Shown piece after piece: positions 11,125 through 20,308 of a stretch of 64,000 nt of DNA. The number at the start of each line of letters is the position of its first letter. Positions within the stretch are counted from its first letter, which is position 1. This DNA comes from Hydrogenophaga sp. (GTDB lineage Bacteria > Pseudomonadota > Gammaproteobacteria > Burkholderiales > Burkholderiaceae_C). The DNA lies in the NCBI RefSeq assembly GCF_026125785.1, contig NZ_JAHCKL010000002.1:298420-362419 (forward strand), read 5' to 3'. The notes under the pieces are model-generated. The model saw only the letters and a program-made list of their open reading frames with translations. It made no database searches and had not been told where the DNA came from. The position numbers were made by a program, and so were the translations under genes.

Positions 11125-12201
11125 ATGTCCCATTCCCTTCTTCCCGTGCGCCGCTGGTTCGGTGCCGCGGTGGTTGCCGCCGCTTTCTGCGGTGCCGCCG
11201 GTGCCGCCGACGTCGAACTGCTTCCGGGTGGTCTGCTGACCCCCACCACCAAGGAACAGACCCAGCCGGGCCAGTTCAAGAAACCCGGGCCGTGGCGCAT
11301 CGGCGTGTCCTTCGGCGGGGTGGGCAATACCTGGATCGTGCAGATGATCCAGGAGATGCGGCATGCCGCCGCACAGGACAAGAACATCGGCGAGTTCATT
11401 TTCGTGGAGGCGAACTGGCAGGCCGCCAAGCAGGTGGCCGACGTGGAGGACCTGCTGACCAAGAAGGTGGACGTGCTGATCATCGGGCCGATCTCATCGG
11501 CCATTGGCGCACCCTTGGTGGAGAAGGCCGCGAAAACGGGCATCCCGGTGGTGGTGTTCGGCGCGTTCGGCAAGGCCATGCCATCGACCGTGGAGATGAT
11601 GGGGGCGGGCGAGGTCTTCGGGCGCCAGGGGGGTGAATTCCTGCGCAAGGAGCTCAACGGCAAGGGCAACCTCTGGGCGTTCCGTGGCGTGGCCGGCGTG
11701 GAAGAAGAGACGCTGCGCTACAACGGTTTCCGCAAGTCCATCGAAGGCTCCGCCATGAAAGTGACCAAGGAGGTGTTTGGGGACTGGAACTACGCCAAGA
11801 GCAAGCAACTGTGCGAGAACCTCGTCCTGTCCGGGGATGCGGTGGACGGCATCTGGTTCTCGGGCGCCGAAATGACCCGTGCCTGCATCGACGTTTTCAA
11901 GGAAACGGGAAAGCCGTTGGTCCCCATGACCGGCGAGGGCAACAACGGCTTCCTGCGCACCTGGAAGGCCACCGGTGTCAAGAGCGTGGCGCCGCAGTTC
12001 ACGCCGGGTCTGGGCGCCGCTGTGGTGCGCGCCTCGGCGGCGCTGCTGGCCGGCAAGCCGCTGTACCGCGCCTACTTTTCTTCGCCGCCGCCCATCACGC
12101 AGGCGGATCTGGACAAGTTCTACCGCCCGGATCTCAACGATGCCTACTGGCTGCCCTCCACCTTGCCGGAGGCCAAGCTCAAGGACATGTTCCGCCGCTG
12201 A
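11125..12201 (+). CDS. CUT2/TorT-type periplasmic substrate-binding protein
   Basis: This 358-residue protein has an N-terminal Sec signal (hydrophobic run to AGAADVE, cleavage about residue 28). A type-1 periplasmic binding fold begins with WRIGVSFGGVGNTWI and continues with VDVLIIGPISSAIGAPLVEKA. The pattern is closest to TorT/ribose-type binding proteins. Start ATG 11125 has a CAGGAG ribosome site. ATPase and permease genes follow at once, so it is the capture component of an ABC importer. The ligand is unknown; a sugar, polyol or related small molecule is the family expectation. Confidence 0.87.
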   Translation: MSHSLLPVRRWFGAAVVAAAFCGAAGAADVELLPGGLLTPTTKEQTQPGQFKKPGPWRIGVSFGGVGNTWIVQMIQEMRHAAAQDKNIGEFIFVEANWQAAKQVADVEDLLTKKVDVLIIGPISSAIGAPLVEKAAKTGIPVVVFGAFGKAMPSTVEMMGAGEVFGRQGGEFLRKELNGKGNLWAFRGVAGVEEETLRYNGFRKSIEGSAMKVTKEVFGDWNYAKSKQLCENLVLSGDAVDGIWFSGAEMTRACIDVFKETGKPLVPMTGEGNNGFLRTWKATGVKSVAPQFTPGLGAAVVRASAALLAGKPLYRAYFSSPPPITQADLDKFYRPDLNDAYWLPSTLPEAKLKDMFRR

Positions 12202-12216
12202 TGGTACGGACAGCCG

Positions 12217-13788
12217 ATGCCTGACACCCTTGCCACTCCCCATGGAGCCGATCCCATCGTCGTGCGGCGCATCGGCAAGCGCTTCGGGTCCACCGTCGCG
12301 CTGCACGATGTGGATCTCGTCGGCCGTGCCGGCTCCATCCATGCCATCACCGGAGAGAACGGAGCCGGCAAGTCCACGCTGATGAAGCTGCTGGCGGGGG
12401 TGCACCAGCCCGACGCGGGCGAGATCCTGGTCGGCGGGCGCCCCATGGTGCTGCGCAGCCCGGCGGCGGCGCGCGCCGCCGGCATTTCCACCGTGTTCCA
12501 GGAACTCACCGTGCTGCCCAACCTCACGGTCGCGGAAAACTTGCTGCTGGGGCGCGAGCGTTCCCGGGCGGGGCTGCTGGACCGGGCTGGCATGCTGGCC
12601 GAGGCGCGCGCGGTGCTGGCTCGCATTGGCATTGAGCTCGATCCCCTGCGGGCCGGCGGCAGCCTCACCGTGGGCGAGCAGCAACTGGTGGAAATCGCCA
12701 AGGGCGTGAGCACCGATGCCCAGGTCTTCATCTTTGACGAACCAACGGCTCCGCTCAACCGTGCCGAGGTCGACAAGCTCGAGGCGCTGCTGCATGCGCT
12801 CAAGGCCCAGGGCAAGCTGGTGTTCTACATCAGCCACCGCCTGGACGAGATCTTCCGCCTCTGCGACACCGTGACGGTGCTCAAGGACGGTCGCCTGGTG
12901 GCCACCGAGGCGATCGGCGCGCTGGACCATGACCGCCTGATTTCGCTGATGGTGGGACGTTCGCTGCAGGCGCTGTTTCCACCGCGTCCGGACCCGGCCG
13001 AGGTCGGTGAGCCGGCGCTGCAGGTGCGCCGCCTGCGGCCCACTGCTTCTTCGGCCAGCGTCGCGCTCACCTTGCGCCGGGGCGAGATCGTGGGCCTCGG
13101 CGGCCTGGAGGGGCAGGGGCAGCGCGAGATCGTGCGAGCGCTGGCCGGCGTGATCCGGGCCGCGGAGGCCGACATCGTGCGCCGTGGACCCGATGGCCAC
13201 GAGCAGCCCTACGACCCGCGCGCCGGTGCGATGCAGGCCGTGCGCCAGGGGGTCGGGCTGGTGCCGGAGGACCGCAAGCAGGAAGGCCTCTACCTGGACC
13301 TGCCGATCGCGGACAACATCTGGCTGGGGCTGCTGCGTGGGCTGGGGCTGGTTCGCCGCGCTCCGCGCTCACGCCAGGTGGTCGGCACCCTGGCCGAGCG
13401 CATGCAACTGCGCTCGCGCGACCTCGACCAGGACGTGGGCGATCTCTCGGGTGGCAACCAGCAGAAGGTCATGCTGGGTCGCTGGCTTGCCGCGGGCGTG
13501 GACATTCTGCTGGTGGAGCAGCCCACCCGGGGTGTGGACGTGGGTGCCAAGGCGGAGATCTATGGGCTGTTGCGCGACTTCGTGCGGCAGGGCGGCACGG
13601 TGCTGGCGCTGTCGTCCGATCTGCTGGAGCTGATCGGCCTGTGCGACCGGATCATGATGGTGCGCGGCGGACGGATCGTGGGCGAGGTGCCTGCCGAAGG
13701 CGCGACCGAAGAACAACTGCTGGCCCTGGCCCTGGTCGAACAGACCGGCGACAAGGCCCGCTCTCAGGCGGAGGCTTCCCTCGCATGA
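12217..13788 (+). CDS. CUT2 sugar-type ABC transporter ATPase (RbsA-like, double domain)
   Basis: This 523-residue protein has two tandem ATPase domains. The first carries Walker A GENGAGKST (around residues 46-54), signature LTVGEQQ and Walker B VFIFDEPTAPL. The second has LSGGNQQKVMLGRWLA and ILLVEQPTRGVDVGAK. As in RbsA and MglA, the second domain lacks a canonical Walker A, having GLEGQGQRE instead. It energises import with the two permeases encoded next. Its start is 15 bp after the binding-protein stop and its stop overlaps the next start. Confidence 0.95.
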   Translation: MPDTLATPHGADPIVVRRIGKRFGSTVALHDVDLVGRAGSIHAITGENGAGKSTLMKLLAGVHQPDAGEILVGGRPMVLRSPAAARAAGISTVFQELTVLPNLTVAENLLLGRERSRAGLLDRAGMLAEARAVLARIGIELDPLRAGGSLTVGEQQLVEIAKGVSTDAQVFIFDEPTAPLNRAEVDKLEALLHALKAQGKLVFYISHRLDEIFRLCDTVTVLKDGRLVATEAIGALDHDRLISLMVGRSLQALFPPRPDPAEVGEPALQVRRLRPTASSASVALTLRRGEIVGLGGLEGQGQREIVRALAGVIRAAEADIVRRGPDGHEQPYDPRAGAMQAVRQGVGLVPEDRKQEGLYLDLPIADNIWLGLLRGLGLVRRAPRSRQVVGTLAERMQLRSRDLDQDVGDLSGGNQQKVMLGRWLAAGVDILLVEQPTRGVDVGAKAEIYGLLRDFVRQGGTVLALSSDLLELIGLCDRIMMVRGGRIVGEVPAEGATEEQLLALALVEQTGDKARSQAEASLA

Positions 13789-14702
13789 ACACATTTCGAA
13801 CCGGCATCGGCCGCATGACCTTGGCGTTGCCCGTGCTGCTGGTCGCTTGCCTGGCGCTGGCGGCGCCGAACTTCCTGGCGGCGCAGAACCTGTCGAACGT
13901 CACAGGCCAGATCACCGCGCTGCTCATCGTCAGCCTGGGGCAGATGCTGGTGGCGCTGGTGGCGGGCATCGATCTGTCGGTGGGCGCCGTGATGAGCCTG
14001 GCGGGTTGCCTGGTGGCCACGCAGCCGGATCCCGTCATGGGCGTGGTTCTGGCGCTGCTGCTGGGCTTGTGCGTTGGCCTGTTGAATGGCGTGGGCGTGG
14101 CCTTTGCCGGCATCCACCCGCTGATCATGACCCTGGCGTCCATGACCTTCCTGCAAGGCCTGGCCTACCTCGTGCTGCCGATTCCCGGTGGAGAGGTGTC
14201 CCCTGTGCTGGGGCGCATGGCCAATGGCCATCTCTGGGGTGTTCCCTTGCCCTTGCTCTGGTGCGCGGCCTGCATCGCGCTGGCCGGTTTGCTGCTGCAC
14301 CGCACGCGCCTGGGGCTGCATTTCTTCGCGGTGGGCGCGATGGCGCGCAGTGCTCACCTCAACGGAGTGCAGGCGCGCACCGTGGTGGTGGCCGCGTACA
14401 TCCTGTGCAGCCTGATGGCCGTGGTGGCGGGCATTTACCTGACCGCACGGGTGTCGGCCGGTGACCCGACCATGGGGGCGGCGTTCGGCCTCGAATCCGT
14501 TGCCGCGGTGGCTCTGGGCGGCGTGCAGCTCACCGGTGGCGTGGGCAGCATCCTGGGCGTGGTCATCGGTGCCCTCAGCCTGGGGCTGATCACCAACGGA
14601 ATCAACCTGTTCGGCATTTCGCCTTTCCTGCGAGGCGCGGTCACGGGCGTGCTGCTGCTGGTGGCGGTGTGTTCCCAACGCAGAAAGGCGGTGGGGCTGT
14701 GA
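13785..14702 (+). CDS. CUT2 ABC transporter permease (RbsC-like), first copy
   Basis: This 305-residue inner-membrane permease has about eight to ten hydrophobic segments. The block MLVALVAGIDLSVGAVMSLA is the BPD_transp_2/RbsC signature, and ESVAAVALGGVQLTGGVGS is the ATPase-contact loop region. The start ATG overlaps the ATPase stop and the end overlaps the next permease start. It probably forms a heterodimeric channel with the following gene. Confidence 0.93.
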   Translation: MNTFRTGIGRMTLALPVLLVACLALAAPNFLAAQNLSNVTGQITALLIVSLGQMLVALVAGIDLSVGAVMSLAGCLVATQPDPVMGVVLALLLGLCVGLLNGVGVAFAGIHPLIMTLASMTFLQGLAYLVLPIPGGEVSPVLGRMANGHLWGVPLPLLWCAACIALAGLLLHRTRLGLHFFAVGAMARSAHLNGVQARTVVVAAYILCSLMAVVAGIYLTARVSAGDPTMGAAFGLESVAAVALGGVQLTGGVGSILGVVIGALSLGLITNGINLFGISPFLRGAVTGVLLLVAVCSQRRKAVGL

Positions 14703-15670
14703 GCGCCGTTCCCCTGACCCGACCCGTGGCCATGCCCTCGTGGCGCAAGGCACTCGGCTGGCTGGCCGACCTGCCGCCGGCCTATGTGGCGCTGTTCATC
14801 CTGCTGGTGCTGGCCGCGTTCATGCGCCCTCAACTGCTGTCCGCCATGCTGCTGCCACTCATCGCGCGGCAGGCCGCCCCGCTGGGCCTGGCCGTCATCG
14901 GGCAGTCGCTGGTGATGAGGGCGCGCTCCATAGACCTCTCGTCCGGCGGTGTCATCGTCGCCGTTGCCTACCTGCTCACCAGCGGCTACTTTCCCCTGTC
15001 AACCGGTATGGCGGTGGGACTGTGCGTGCTGCTGGGTCTGGTGGTAGGCGCGCTCAACGGGGTGCTGATCGTGAGGACGCGCGCCTCGGCCATGATCGTC
15101 ACGCTGGCCATGTCCATGATCCTCACGGGCTGCGTGGTCGCGCTGTCGCAGTTCCGTGCGCCCGGTGATGCGCCCGAGTTCCTGACCGAACTGGTGCGCC
15201 AGCGGGTGCTGGGCTGGCCGGTGCCCGTGCTGATCTGGCTCGTGGCCCTGGTGCCCGCCGCGCTGCTGCTGCGCTACACGGTGTTTGGGCGTGCCCTGGA
15301 TGCCGTGGGCAGCAACCCCCAGGCGGCCGCGCTGTCGGGCCTGCCCCACCTGCGCGTGGTCTTTGTCGGTCACGTGGTGTCGGCGCTGATTTCCGTGGCC
15401 TGCGGCTTCGTCCTCGTCGGCTTCGTGGGCAAGGGCAGCATCACGCTGGGCCAGGATCTCGCGCTGAACTCTCTGGCCGCGGCGATCCTGGGCGGCGTGA
15501 CCTTTGGCCGCAGCAAAGGCGGGATGGCCGGGCCGGCGGTCGCGGCGTTCATGCTCACCTTTCTTTTCAACTTTCTGACCAGCCTGGGCCTGGGCGAGCC
15601 CGGGCGGCTGATGCTGCAAGGCGCCATCATCGCGGTGGCCGCGCTGGCCTACAGCCTCAAGACCCGCTGA
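14699..15670 (+). CDS. CUT2 ABC transporter permease (RbsC-like), second copy
   Basis: This 323-residue permease has the family signature in MRARSIDLSSGGVIVAVAYL and ALNSLAAAILGGVTFGRSKG. I chose GTG 14699 because it overlaps the previous stop (GTGA) like the other junctions here. An upstream in-frame GTG at 14669 would run further into the first permease. Two different permeases imply a heterodimer. The gene is followed after 37 bp by an esterase gene. Confidence 0.91.
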   Translation: MSAVPLTRPVAMPSWRKALGWLADLPPAYVALFILLVLAAFMRPQLLSAMLLPLIARQAAPLGLAVIGQSLVMRARSIDLSSGGVIVAVAYLLTSGYFPLSTGMAVGLCVLLGLVVGALNGVLIVRTRASAMIVTLAMSMILTGCVVALSQFRAPGDAPEFLTELVRQRVLGWPVPVLIWLVALVPAALLLRYTVFGRALDAVGSNPQAAALSGLPHLRVVFVGHVVSALISVACGFVLVGFVGKGSITLGQDLALNSLAAAILGGVTFGRSKGGMAGPAVAAFMLTFLFNFLTSLGLGEPGRLMLQGAIIAVAALAYSLKTR

Positions 15671-15707
15671 CACTTCCCGCAACCCTTCTCACCCCTCAGG
15701 AGACTCC

Positions 15708-16466
15708 ATGAACGAAGAACCCATCCTCCCCGGCGCCGAGCCCTTCTTCTTTGCCGGCAACGATGTCGGCGTGCTGGTCTGTCACGGCTTCACCGGTTCC
15801 ACGCAAAGCATGCGTCCGCTGGGCGAGCACATCGCCAAGGCCGGCTACACCGTGATCGGACCGCGCCTGAAAGGGCATGGCGTATCGCCCGCCGCCATGG
15901 CCCGCACCACCGCCAGCGACTGGATCGCCTCGGTGGAGGAAGCCCTGGCCACGCTGCGCAAGAGCTGCTCGCAGATCTTCATGGTGGGTCTGTCCATGGG
16001 TGGGACGCTGTCGCTCTACATGGCCGCCATGCACCCCGATGTCATCAAGGGCACCGTGCCGATCAACGGCGCGGTCCAGCTCAATTCCGCCGACATGGCC
16101 GGCCTTGCGCTGGCCACGGGCCTGCCGGACACGGTGCCCGGCATTGGCTCGGACATCAAGGCGCCCGGCATCCAGGAACTGGCGTACCCCGAGGTACCGG
16201 TGGCCGCGTTCCGCCAGGTGTATGCGCTGATGGCGGTGACCCACGACCTGCTGCCGCGCATCAAGTGCCCGGCGCTGGTGATGACCTCGCGCGAGGACCA
16301 CGTGGTCGACCCCAGCAACGGGCCGCGCATCGTGCGCCGCCTGGGCAGCAGCCGGATCGATTTCCGCTGGCTCGACAACTCTTACCACGTGGCCACGCTG
16401 GACCACGATCTCGACCTCATCGCGCAGGAAACGCTGAGTTTCATCCGCTCCATCGCGGGCAAGTAG
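15708..16466 (+). CDS. Alpha/beta-hydrolase carboxylesterase (Est30-like)
   Basis: This 252-residue cytoplasmic hydrolase has no signal peptide. The nucleophile elbow GLSMGG puts the catalytic serine at 96. Asp197 (REDHVVDP) and His227 (SYHVATLDHD) complete the triad. VLVCHGFTGS supplies the oxyanion-hole region. Size and motifs match monoacylglycerol lipase-like and thermostable carboxylesterases of the Est30 type. A CAGGAGA ribosome site precedes ATG 15708. The 37-bp spacing suggests cotranscription with the CUT2 transporter, so it may de-esterify the imported substrate; this is inference. Confidence 0.88.
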   Translation: MNEEPILPGAEPFFFAGNDVGVLVCHGFTGSTQSMRPLGEHIAKAGYTVIGPRLKGHGVSPAAMARTTASDWIASVEEALATLRKSCSQIFMVGLSMGGTLSLYMAAMHPDVIKGTVPINGAVQLNSADMAGLALATGLPDTVPGIGSDIKAPGIQELAYPEVPVAAFRQVYALMAVTHDLLPRIKCPALVMTSREDHVVDPSNGPRIVRRLGSSRIDFRWLDNSYHVATLDHDLDLIAQETLSFIRSIAGK

Positions 16467-16479
16467 GCCGGGGGCCTGC

Positions 16480-17193
16480 TCAGGCGACCCGGTGCTCCTG
16501 CACGACGAAGGCCGTGATCTCGTGCAGGAAATCCTTGGCGTGGGCCATGGTCACCTGGCCGGCGGGGCTGGCGAAGGCGGCGTTCAGGGTCTCGGGGTCG
16601 GTGAACCAGAGTTCGACGATGCCGTCGATCGGCAGCGCCTCGTAGCCGCAGGGCTCGCCCTTGCGGCGTTCGCGCGCCACCACCACGTTCTGCCGGTAGC
16701 CTGAGACGCCCGGCATGCGCCGCACGTGTCCGGCGTGCACCCGCCATTCGCGCCGGAAGTCCGCTTCGTCGATGTCGGGTCGGCGCTTGAGGATGGACAT
16801 GCGCTTGAGCCGCCGGGCACGCTCGGCGGGCGCAGGGAGTTCGATCACGGTGGTCTGTTCGCAGGTGACGATGTGCAGGCCAGCCAGGAAGCGGGCCTCG
16901 TCCTCGCGCAGCGGCCCGGCCAGGTTGCCGGCGTCGAACGCCTGGCCGGCGTCGGCGGCCGAGTCGAACCAGAGTTGCGAGAAGCCGTCGAAGTCCCAGG
17001 GACCACGCGCGAAGTCGATGCCGCGCTGCAGGCGGTCAAGCACCGGGTTCTGCCAGTAGGCGCGCAGGCCGGGCGCCTGCGCGGCGAGCGGCCCATGGTG
17101 GTCGCGCCAGTAAGCGCGAAAAGCGTCCTCGCCCAGCGCGGGGTTGCGCTGGAGCAGGCCCATGCGGACCGTCTCGGTCGTGGGGTTCATCAT
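16480..17193 (-). CDS. Tandem EthD-domain protein
   Basis: This 237-residue protein consists of two related halves of about 110 residues. Each has the ferredoxin-like EthD pattern: K/QRxPxxxxxxFRxxWRxHHG, then a tyrosine-rich YRQN/YWQN strand, then an ELWF or QLWF strand with a following helix. EthD-type domains are small dimeric alpha-beta barrels found in degradation operons (ethers, polyketide-like and aromatic compounds); most lack a proven reaction. ATG 17193 overlaps the stop of the upstream oxidoreductase gene. It is the last gene of the minus-strand catabolic operon and converges on the esterase. Confidence 0.85.
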   Translation of the reverse strand: MMNPTTETVRMGLLQRNPALGEDAFRAYWRDHHGPLAAQAPGLRAYWQNPVLDRLQRGIDFARGPWDFDGFSQLWFDSAADAGQAFDAGNLAGPLREDEARFLAGLHIVTCEQTTVIELPAPAERARRLKRMSILKRRPDIDEADFRREWRVHAGHVRRMPGVSGYRQNVVVARERRKGEPCGYEALPIDGIVELWFTDPETLNAAFASPAGQVTMAHAKDFLHEITAFVVQEHRVA

Positions 17194-18365
17194 GCTGTGT
17201 CTCCTTCTGGGTGGTGGGCGTTGGCGCGCGCCTCGGCCAGGCCTGGTGCCCGCTTGGCCAGCCAGATGCCATGGCGTTCGGGCCAGCGCTGGAAGGCGGG
17301 GTCGATGCCGAAATGGGCGGCGGCGTGGTGCGGCCAATAGGGGTCCAGCAACGCTTCGCGGCCGATGGCCACGAGATCGGCGCTGCCTCGCGCGAGCACG
17401 GCCTCGGCCTGTTCGGGGTCGACGATCATGCCCACGGCCTGCGTTCGCACGCCGGCCTGCTGGCGCAACTGGCGCGCGAAGGGCACCTGGAAACCCAGGC
17501 CGCGCGGCACCGGCAGGGCACGGGTCTCTTCGGTCAGGCCGCCCGAAGAGCAGTCGACCACGTCCACGCCCAGCGCCGCCAGCGCCTGGGCCAGTCGCAC
17601 CGAATCGTGTTCGCGCCAGCCGCCGATGCTGCCGTCGACCACCGAGAGCCGCGCGAACAGCGGCTTGTGCGCGGGCCAGATGGCCCGCACCGCGCGCGTG
17701 ACTTCCAGCGGCAGGCGCATGCGGCCCTCCAGGCTGCCGCCCCAGCGGTCCTGGCGCTGGTTGGCCAGCGGCGAGAGAAACGCGGCGATCAGGTAGCCGT
17801 GGCCAAAGTGCAGCTCGACCACGTCGCAGCCGGCTTTGTCGGCGCGCACCGCAGCGTCGACAAAGGCCTGGATGATGCCGGCAATGCCGGCTTCATCCAG
17901 TGCCAGCGGCACGCTCCAGCCGGGGCCGGCTGGCCGCGCGCTCGGTCCCAGGCGTTGCCACGGGTCCGGGTCGGCCGCCATCTCGGCCTCGCTCAGCGCG
18001 GCACCGCCTTCCCACAGGGGCTGGCTGCCGGCCTTGCGGCCCGCGTGGCCCAACTGCACGCCGAAGGCCGCGCCCTGCGCCTGGACGAAGGCCGCCACGC
18101 GCGCCAGAGGCGCGATCTGCATGTCGCTCCACAGGCCGAGGTCGGCGCTGCCGATGCGCCCGCGCGGATCGACCGCCGTGCTCTCGGTCAGCACCAGTCC
18201 GGCGCCGCCGAGGGCGAACTTGCCCAGGTGCACCAAGTGCCAGTCGGTGGCCGCGCCGCGCTCGGCCGCATGCTGGCACATGGGCGAGATGACGATGCGG
18301 TTCTTCAGGTCGAGTTCGCGCAGCCGCAAGGGCTGGAACAGCAGGGGCAGGGTGGACATGGTCAT
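17190..18365 (-). CDS. Old-yellow-enzyme-family NADH:flavin oxidoreductase (YqjM-like)
   Basis: This 391-residue TIM-barrel FMN enzyme has Cys30 in SPMCQ, which tunes the flavin in the YqjM/thermophilic-like subgroup. H186 and H189 in ELHFGHGYL are the pair that binds the carbonyl of the substrate. GVQLGHAGRK contributes the glutamine and arginine near the flavin. Such enzymes reduce activated C=C bonds of enones or oxidise the reverse. The gene overlaps its neighbours on both sides. In context it probably acts on a cyclic enone intermediate; that is inference. Confidence 0.93.
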   Translation of the reverse strand: MTMSTLPLLFQPLRLRELDLKNRIVISPMCQHAAERGAATDWHLVHLGKFALGGAGLVLTESTAVDPRGRIGSADLGLWSDMQIAPLARVAAFVQAQGAAFGVQLGHAGRKAGSQPLWEGGAALSEAEMAADPDPWQRLGPSARPAGPGWSVPLALDEAGIAGIIQAFVDAAVRADKAGCDVVELHFGHGYLIAAFLSPLANQRQDRWGGSLEGRMRLPLEVTRAVRAIWPAHKPLFARLSVVDGSIGGWREHDSVRLAQALAALGVDVVDCSSGGLTEETRALPVPRGLGFQVPFARQLRQQAGVRTQAVGMIVDPEQAEAVLARGSADLVAIGREALLDPYWPHHAAAHFGIDPAFQRWPERHGIWLAKRAPGLAEARANAHHPEGDTA

Positions 18366-19282
18366 GCGCGGGCGTGGGCGTCGCGTGCGCGCTGCGTGCC
18401 CAGCCAGGTGCCGAGCATCACCGCGACGAAGCCGACCAGGTGCCAGGCCGTCAACCGCTCACCGAGCAGCACCACGGCACCGAGCACGCCAAAGACCGGC
18501 ACCCAGTAGAAGAACACGGCGGTGCGCGCCACCCCGATGCGGCCGATGGCCTGGTTCCAGGCGATGCTGCTCAGCGCGGTGGCGAAGACGCCGGAGAACA
18601 GCACCAGGCCCCAGGTGCGCCAGCCCACGGCGAAGTCGCCGAACCCAGGCACCGGGGCGGTGGCCAGGTCGTGCACGATCAGCAGCGCGGTGCCGATCAG
18701 GTAGACCGCCCAGCTGATGGCCAGCGCGTCCAGCCGGCCGGCCAGCCGTTGCACCAGCGCGCCGCCGGCGGCAAAGCTGATGACGGCCCCGACCAGCAGC
18801 AGATCGCCGGCCCCGGCCGCGCTCAGCGAATGCAGCGGGTGGCTCAGGATGACGGCGGCCACGCCCAGGAAACCCAGGGCCAGGCCGGCCAGGCGCGGTG
18901 CCGTGAGGCGTTCATGGAAGGCGACCGCCGCCAGCAGGGCGGACACCAGCGGGGACAAGGCCATGATCAGGGCCGCGTTGGTGGCGGTGGAGCGCAACAG
19001 ACCCTGGGTCAGCAGAATCTGGTTGGCATAGACCATCAGCAGGCCGCAGACCAGCAGGCCCGCCATCTGGCGACCCGTGAGCCGGCGCGGCAGGCGGCGC
19101 CACCAGAGCAGCACCGCGGTCAGCACGATGCAGGCCACGCCCATGCGCAGCGAAGCCACGCGCAGGGGGCTGAGTTCACCGGTCAGCAGCTTGACCGCGG
19201 TGACGTTCAGGCCCCAGATCAGCATGGCCAGCAGCAGCACCGCCTGCGTGGCGGCGGCGGATGGCTCGCGCGGGTCGCTCAT
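18362..19282 (-). CDS. EamA-family (DMT) transporter
   Basis: This 306-residue protein has about ten membrane segments and two EamA repeats. It begins with LLLAMLIWGLNVTAVKLL, and the second repeat includes AISWAVYLIGTALLIV and FSGVFATALSSIAWNQAI. The family exports or imports small metabolites. I chose ATG 19282; an in-frame ATG at 19330 would overlap the preceding gene by 22 bp. The stop overlaps the oxidoreductase start. It probably exports a product or intermediate of the pathway. Confidence 0.88.
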   Translation of the reverse strand: MSDPREPSAAATQAVLLLAMLIWGLNVTAVKLLTGELSPLRVASLRMGVACIVLTAVLLWWRRLPRRLTGRQMAGLLVCGLLMVYANQILLTQGLLRSTATNAALIMALSPLVSALLAAVAFHERLTAPRLAGLALGFLGVAAVILSHPLHSLSAAGAGDLLLVGAVISFAAGGALVQRLAGRLDALAISWAVYLIGTALLIVHDLATAPVPGFGDFAVGWRTWGLVLFSGVFATALSSIAWNQAIGRIGVARTAVFFYWVPVFGVLGAVVLLGERLTAWHLVGFVAVMLGTWLGTQRARDAHARA

Positions 19283-19308
19283 GCGCTGTGGGGGCCGGAT
19301 GCGGGGGA

Positions 19309-20277
19309 TCAGCCTTCGAGCGATTTCCACATCTCGATGTCGCGCTCGGCGGTCCAGATGCGCGGGTGCACATGGCCGGTGGCCTCGTCGTAGGCGCGCG
19401 AGACGTCGAACGGCATGCAGTGGTCGAAGATCACCCAGTGGCCGTACACCGGCCGCAGCGCCGCCATGGTCTCCTTGTAGATCGTGCCCAGGTCCTTGCC
19501 TTCGGCCACGCCGTTGTTCACCAGGGTGTAGACGTCGGAGATGAAGGCGCGCGTCGAGGCGATCGCGCGGCGCACGCTGCCGGCGTTTTCCAGCGCGCCG
19601 CCGCGGCCGGGCACCAGCTTCTCGAAGCCGAAGCCGGCCAGGCGGTCCAGCGTGGTGGGCCAGTCGCGGAAGTAGCAGTCGCCCGCGTACGCGGTGCTCT
19701 GGTACTCCACCAGGTCACCGGCGAAGCAGATCTTCTGGTCTTCCAGGTAGGCGATGGTGTCGCCCTTGGTGTGGCCGCGCCCGATCTGTGCCAGCTTGAC
19801 CTCCAGCGTCTTGCCCAGCCACACGCTCATGCTGCCGTCGAAGGTCATGGTGGGCCAGGTCAGCCCCGGCGGCACCGATTCCACGTTGCGGAACAGCCTC
19901 GGGAAGCGGCCGATCTCGCTGGCCTTGTCCTGCTCGCCGCGCTCCACGATCAGGTCGTAGGTGTCTCGGCTGGCGATGATCTGCTCGGCGCCTTCCTGGA
20001 AATAGGCCGAGGCGCCGAGGACGCGCACCGCGTGGTAGTGGCTCAGCACCACGTACTTGATGGGCAGCGGCGTGACCTCGCGGATGCGGCGGATCACGTC
20101 CTGCGCCATCGCGGGCGTGGCCTGGGTGTCGACGATCATCACGGCCTCGTCGCCGATGAAGACGCCCGTGTTGGGGTCGCCCTCGGCGGTGTAGGCCCAG
20201 GCGTTCTCGGACAGGCGGGTGAAGCTGATCTGCTTGTCCTGCATGTCCGCGTGGCTGGCGAAGGTCTTGGTGTTCAT
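19309..20277 (-). CDS. MBL-fold hydrolase-like protein with a degenerate metal motif
   Basis: This 322-residue protein has a metallo-beta-lactamase fold. The motif HxHxDH reads H80-Y-H82-A-V-R, so the Asp and His that bind the second metal are replaced by Val and Arg. Later ligands are kept, for example the His of GRGHTKGD and the Asp of CFAGDLV. It may bind one metal or be non-hydrolytic. Proteins of this type occur in catabolic operons and their reaction is not known to me. The start ATG 20277 lies 32 bp downstream of the livF end. Confidence 0.83.
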   Translation of the reverse strand: MNTKTFASHADMQDKQISFTRLSENAWAYTAEGDPNTGVFIGDEAVMIVDTQATPAMAQDVIRRIREVTPLPIKYVVLSHYHAVRVLGASAYFQEGAEQIIASRDTYDLIVERGEQDKASEIGRFPRLFRNVESVPPGLTWPTMTFDGSMSVWLGKTLEVKLAQIGRGHTKGDTIAYLEDQKICFAGDLVEYQSTAYAGDCYFRDWPTTLDRLAGFGFEKLVPGRGGALENAGSVRRAIASTRAFISDVYTLVNNGVAEGKDLGTIYKETMAALRPVYGHWVIFDHCMPFDVSRAYDEATGHVHPRIWTAERDIEMWKSLEG

Positions 20278-20308
20278 GGGAAGGAATGGAGGCGTGAAAG
20301 GTGGAATC

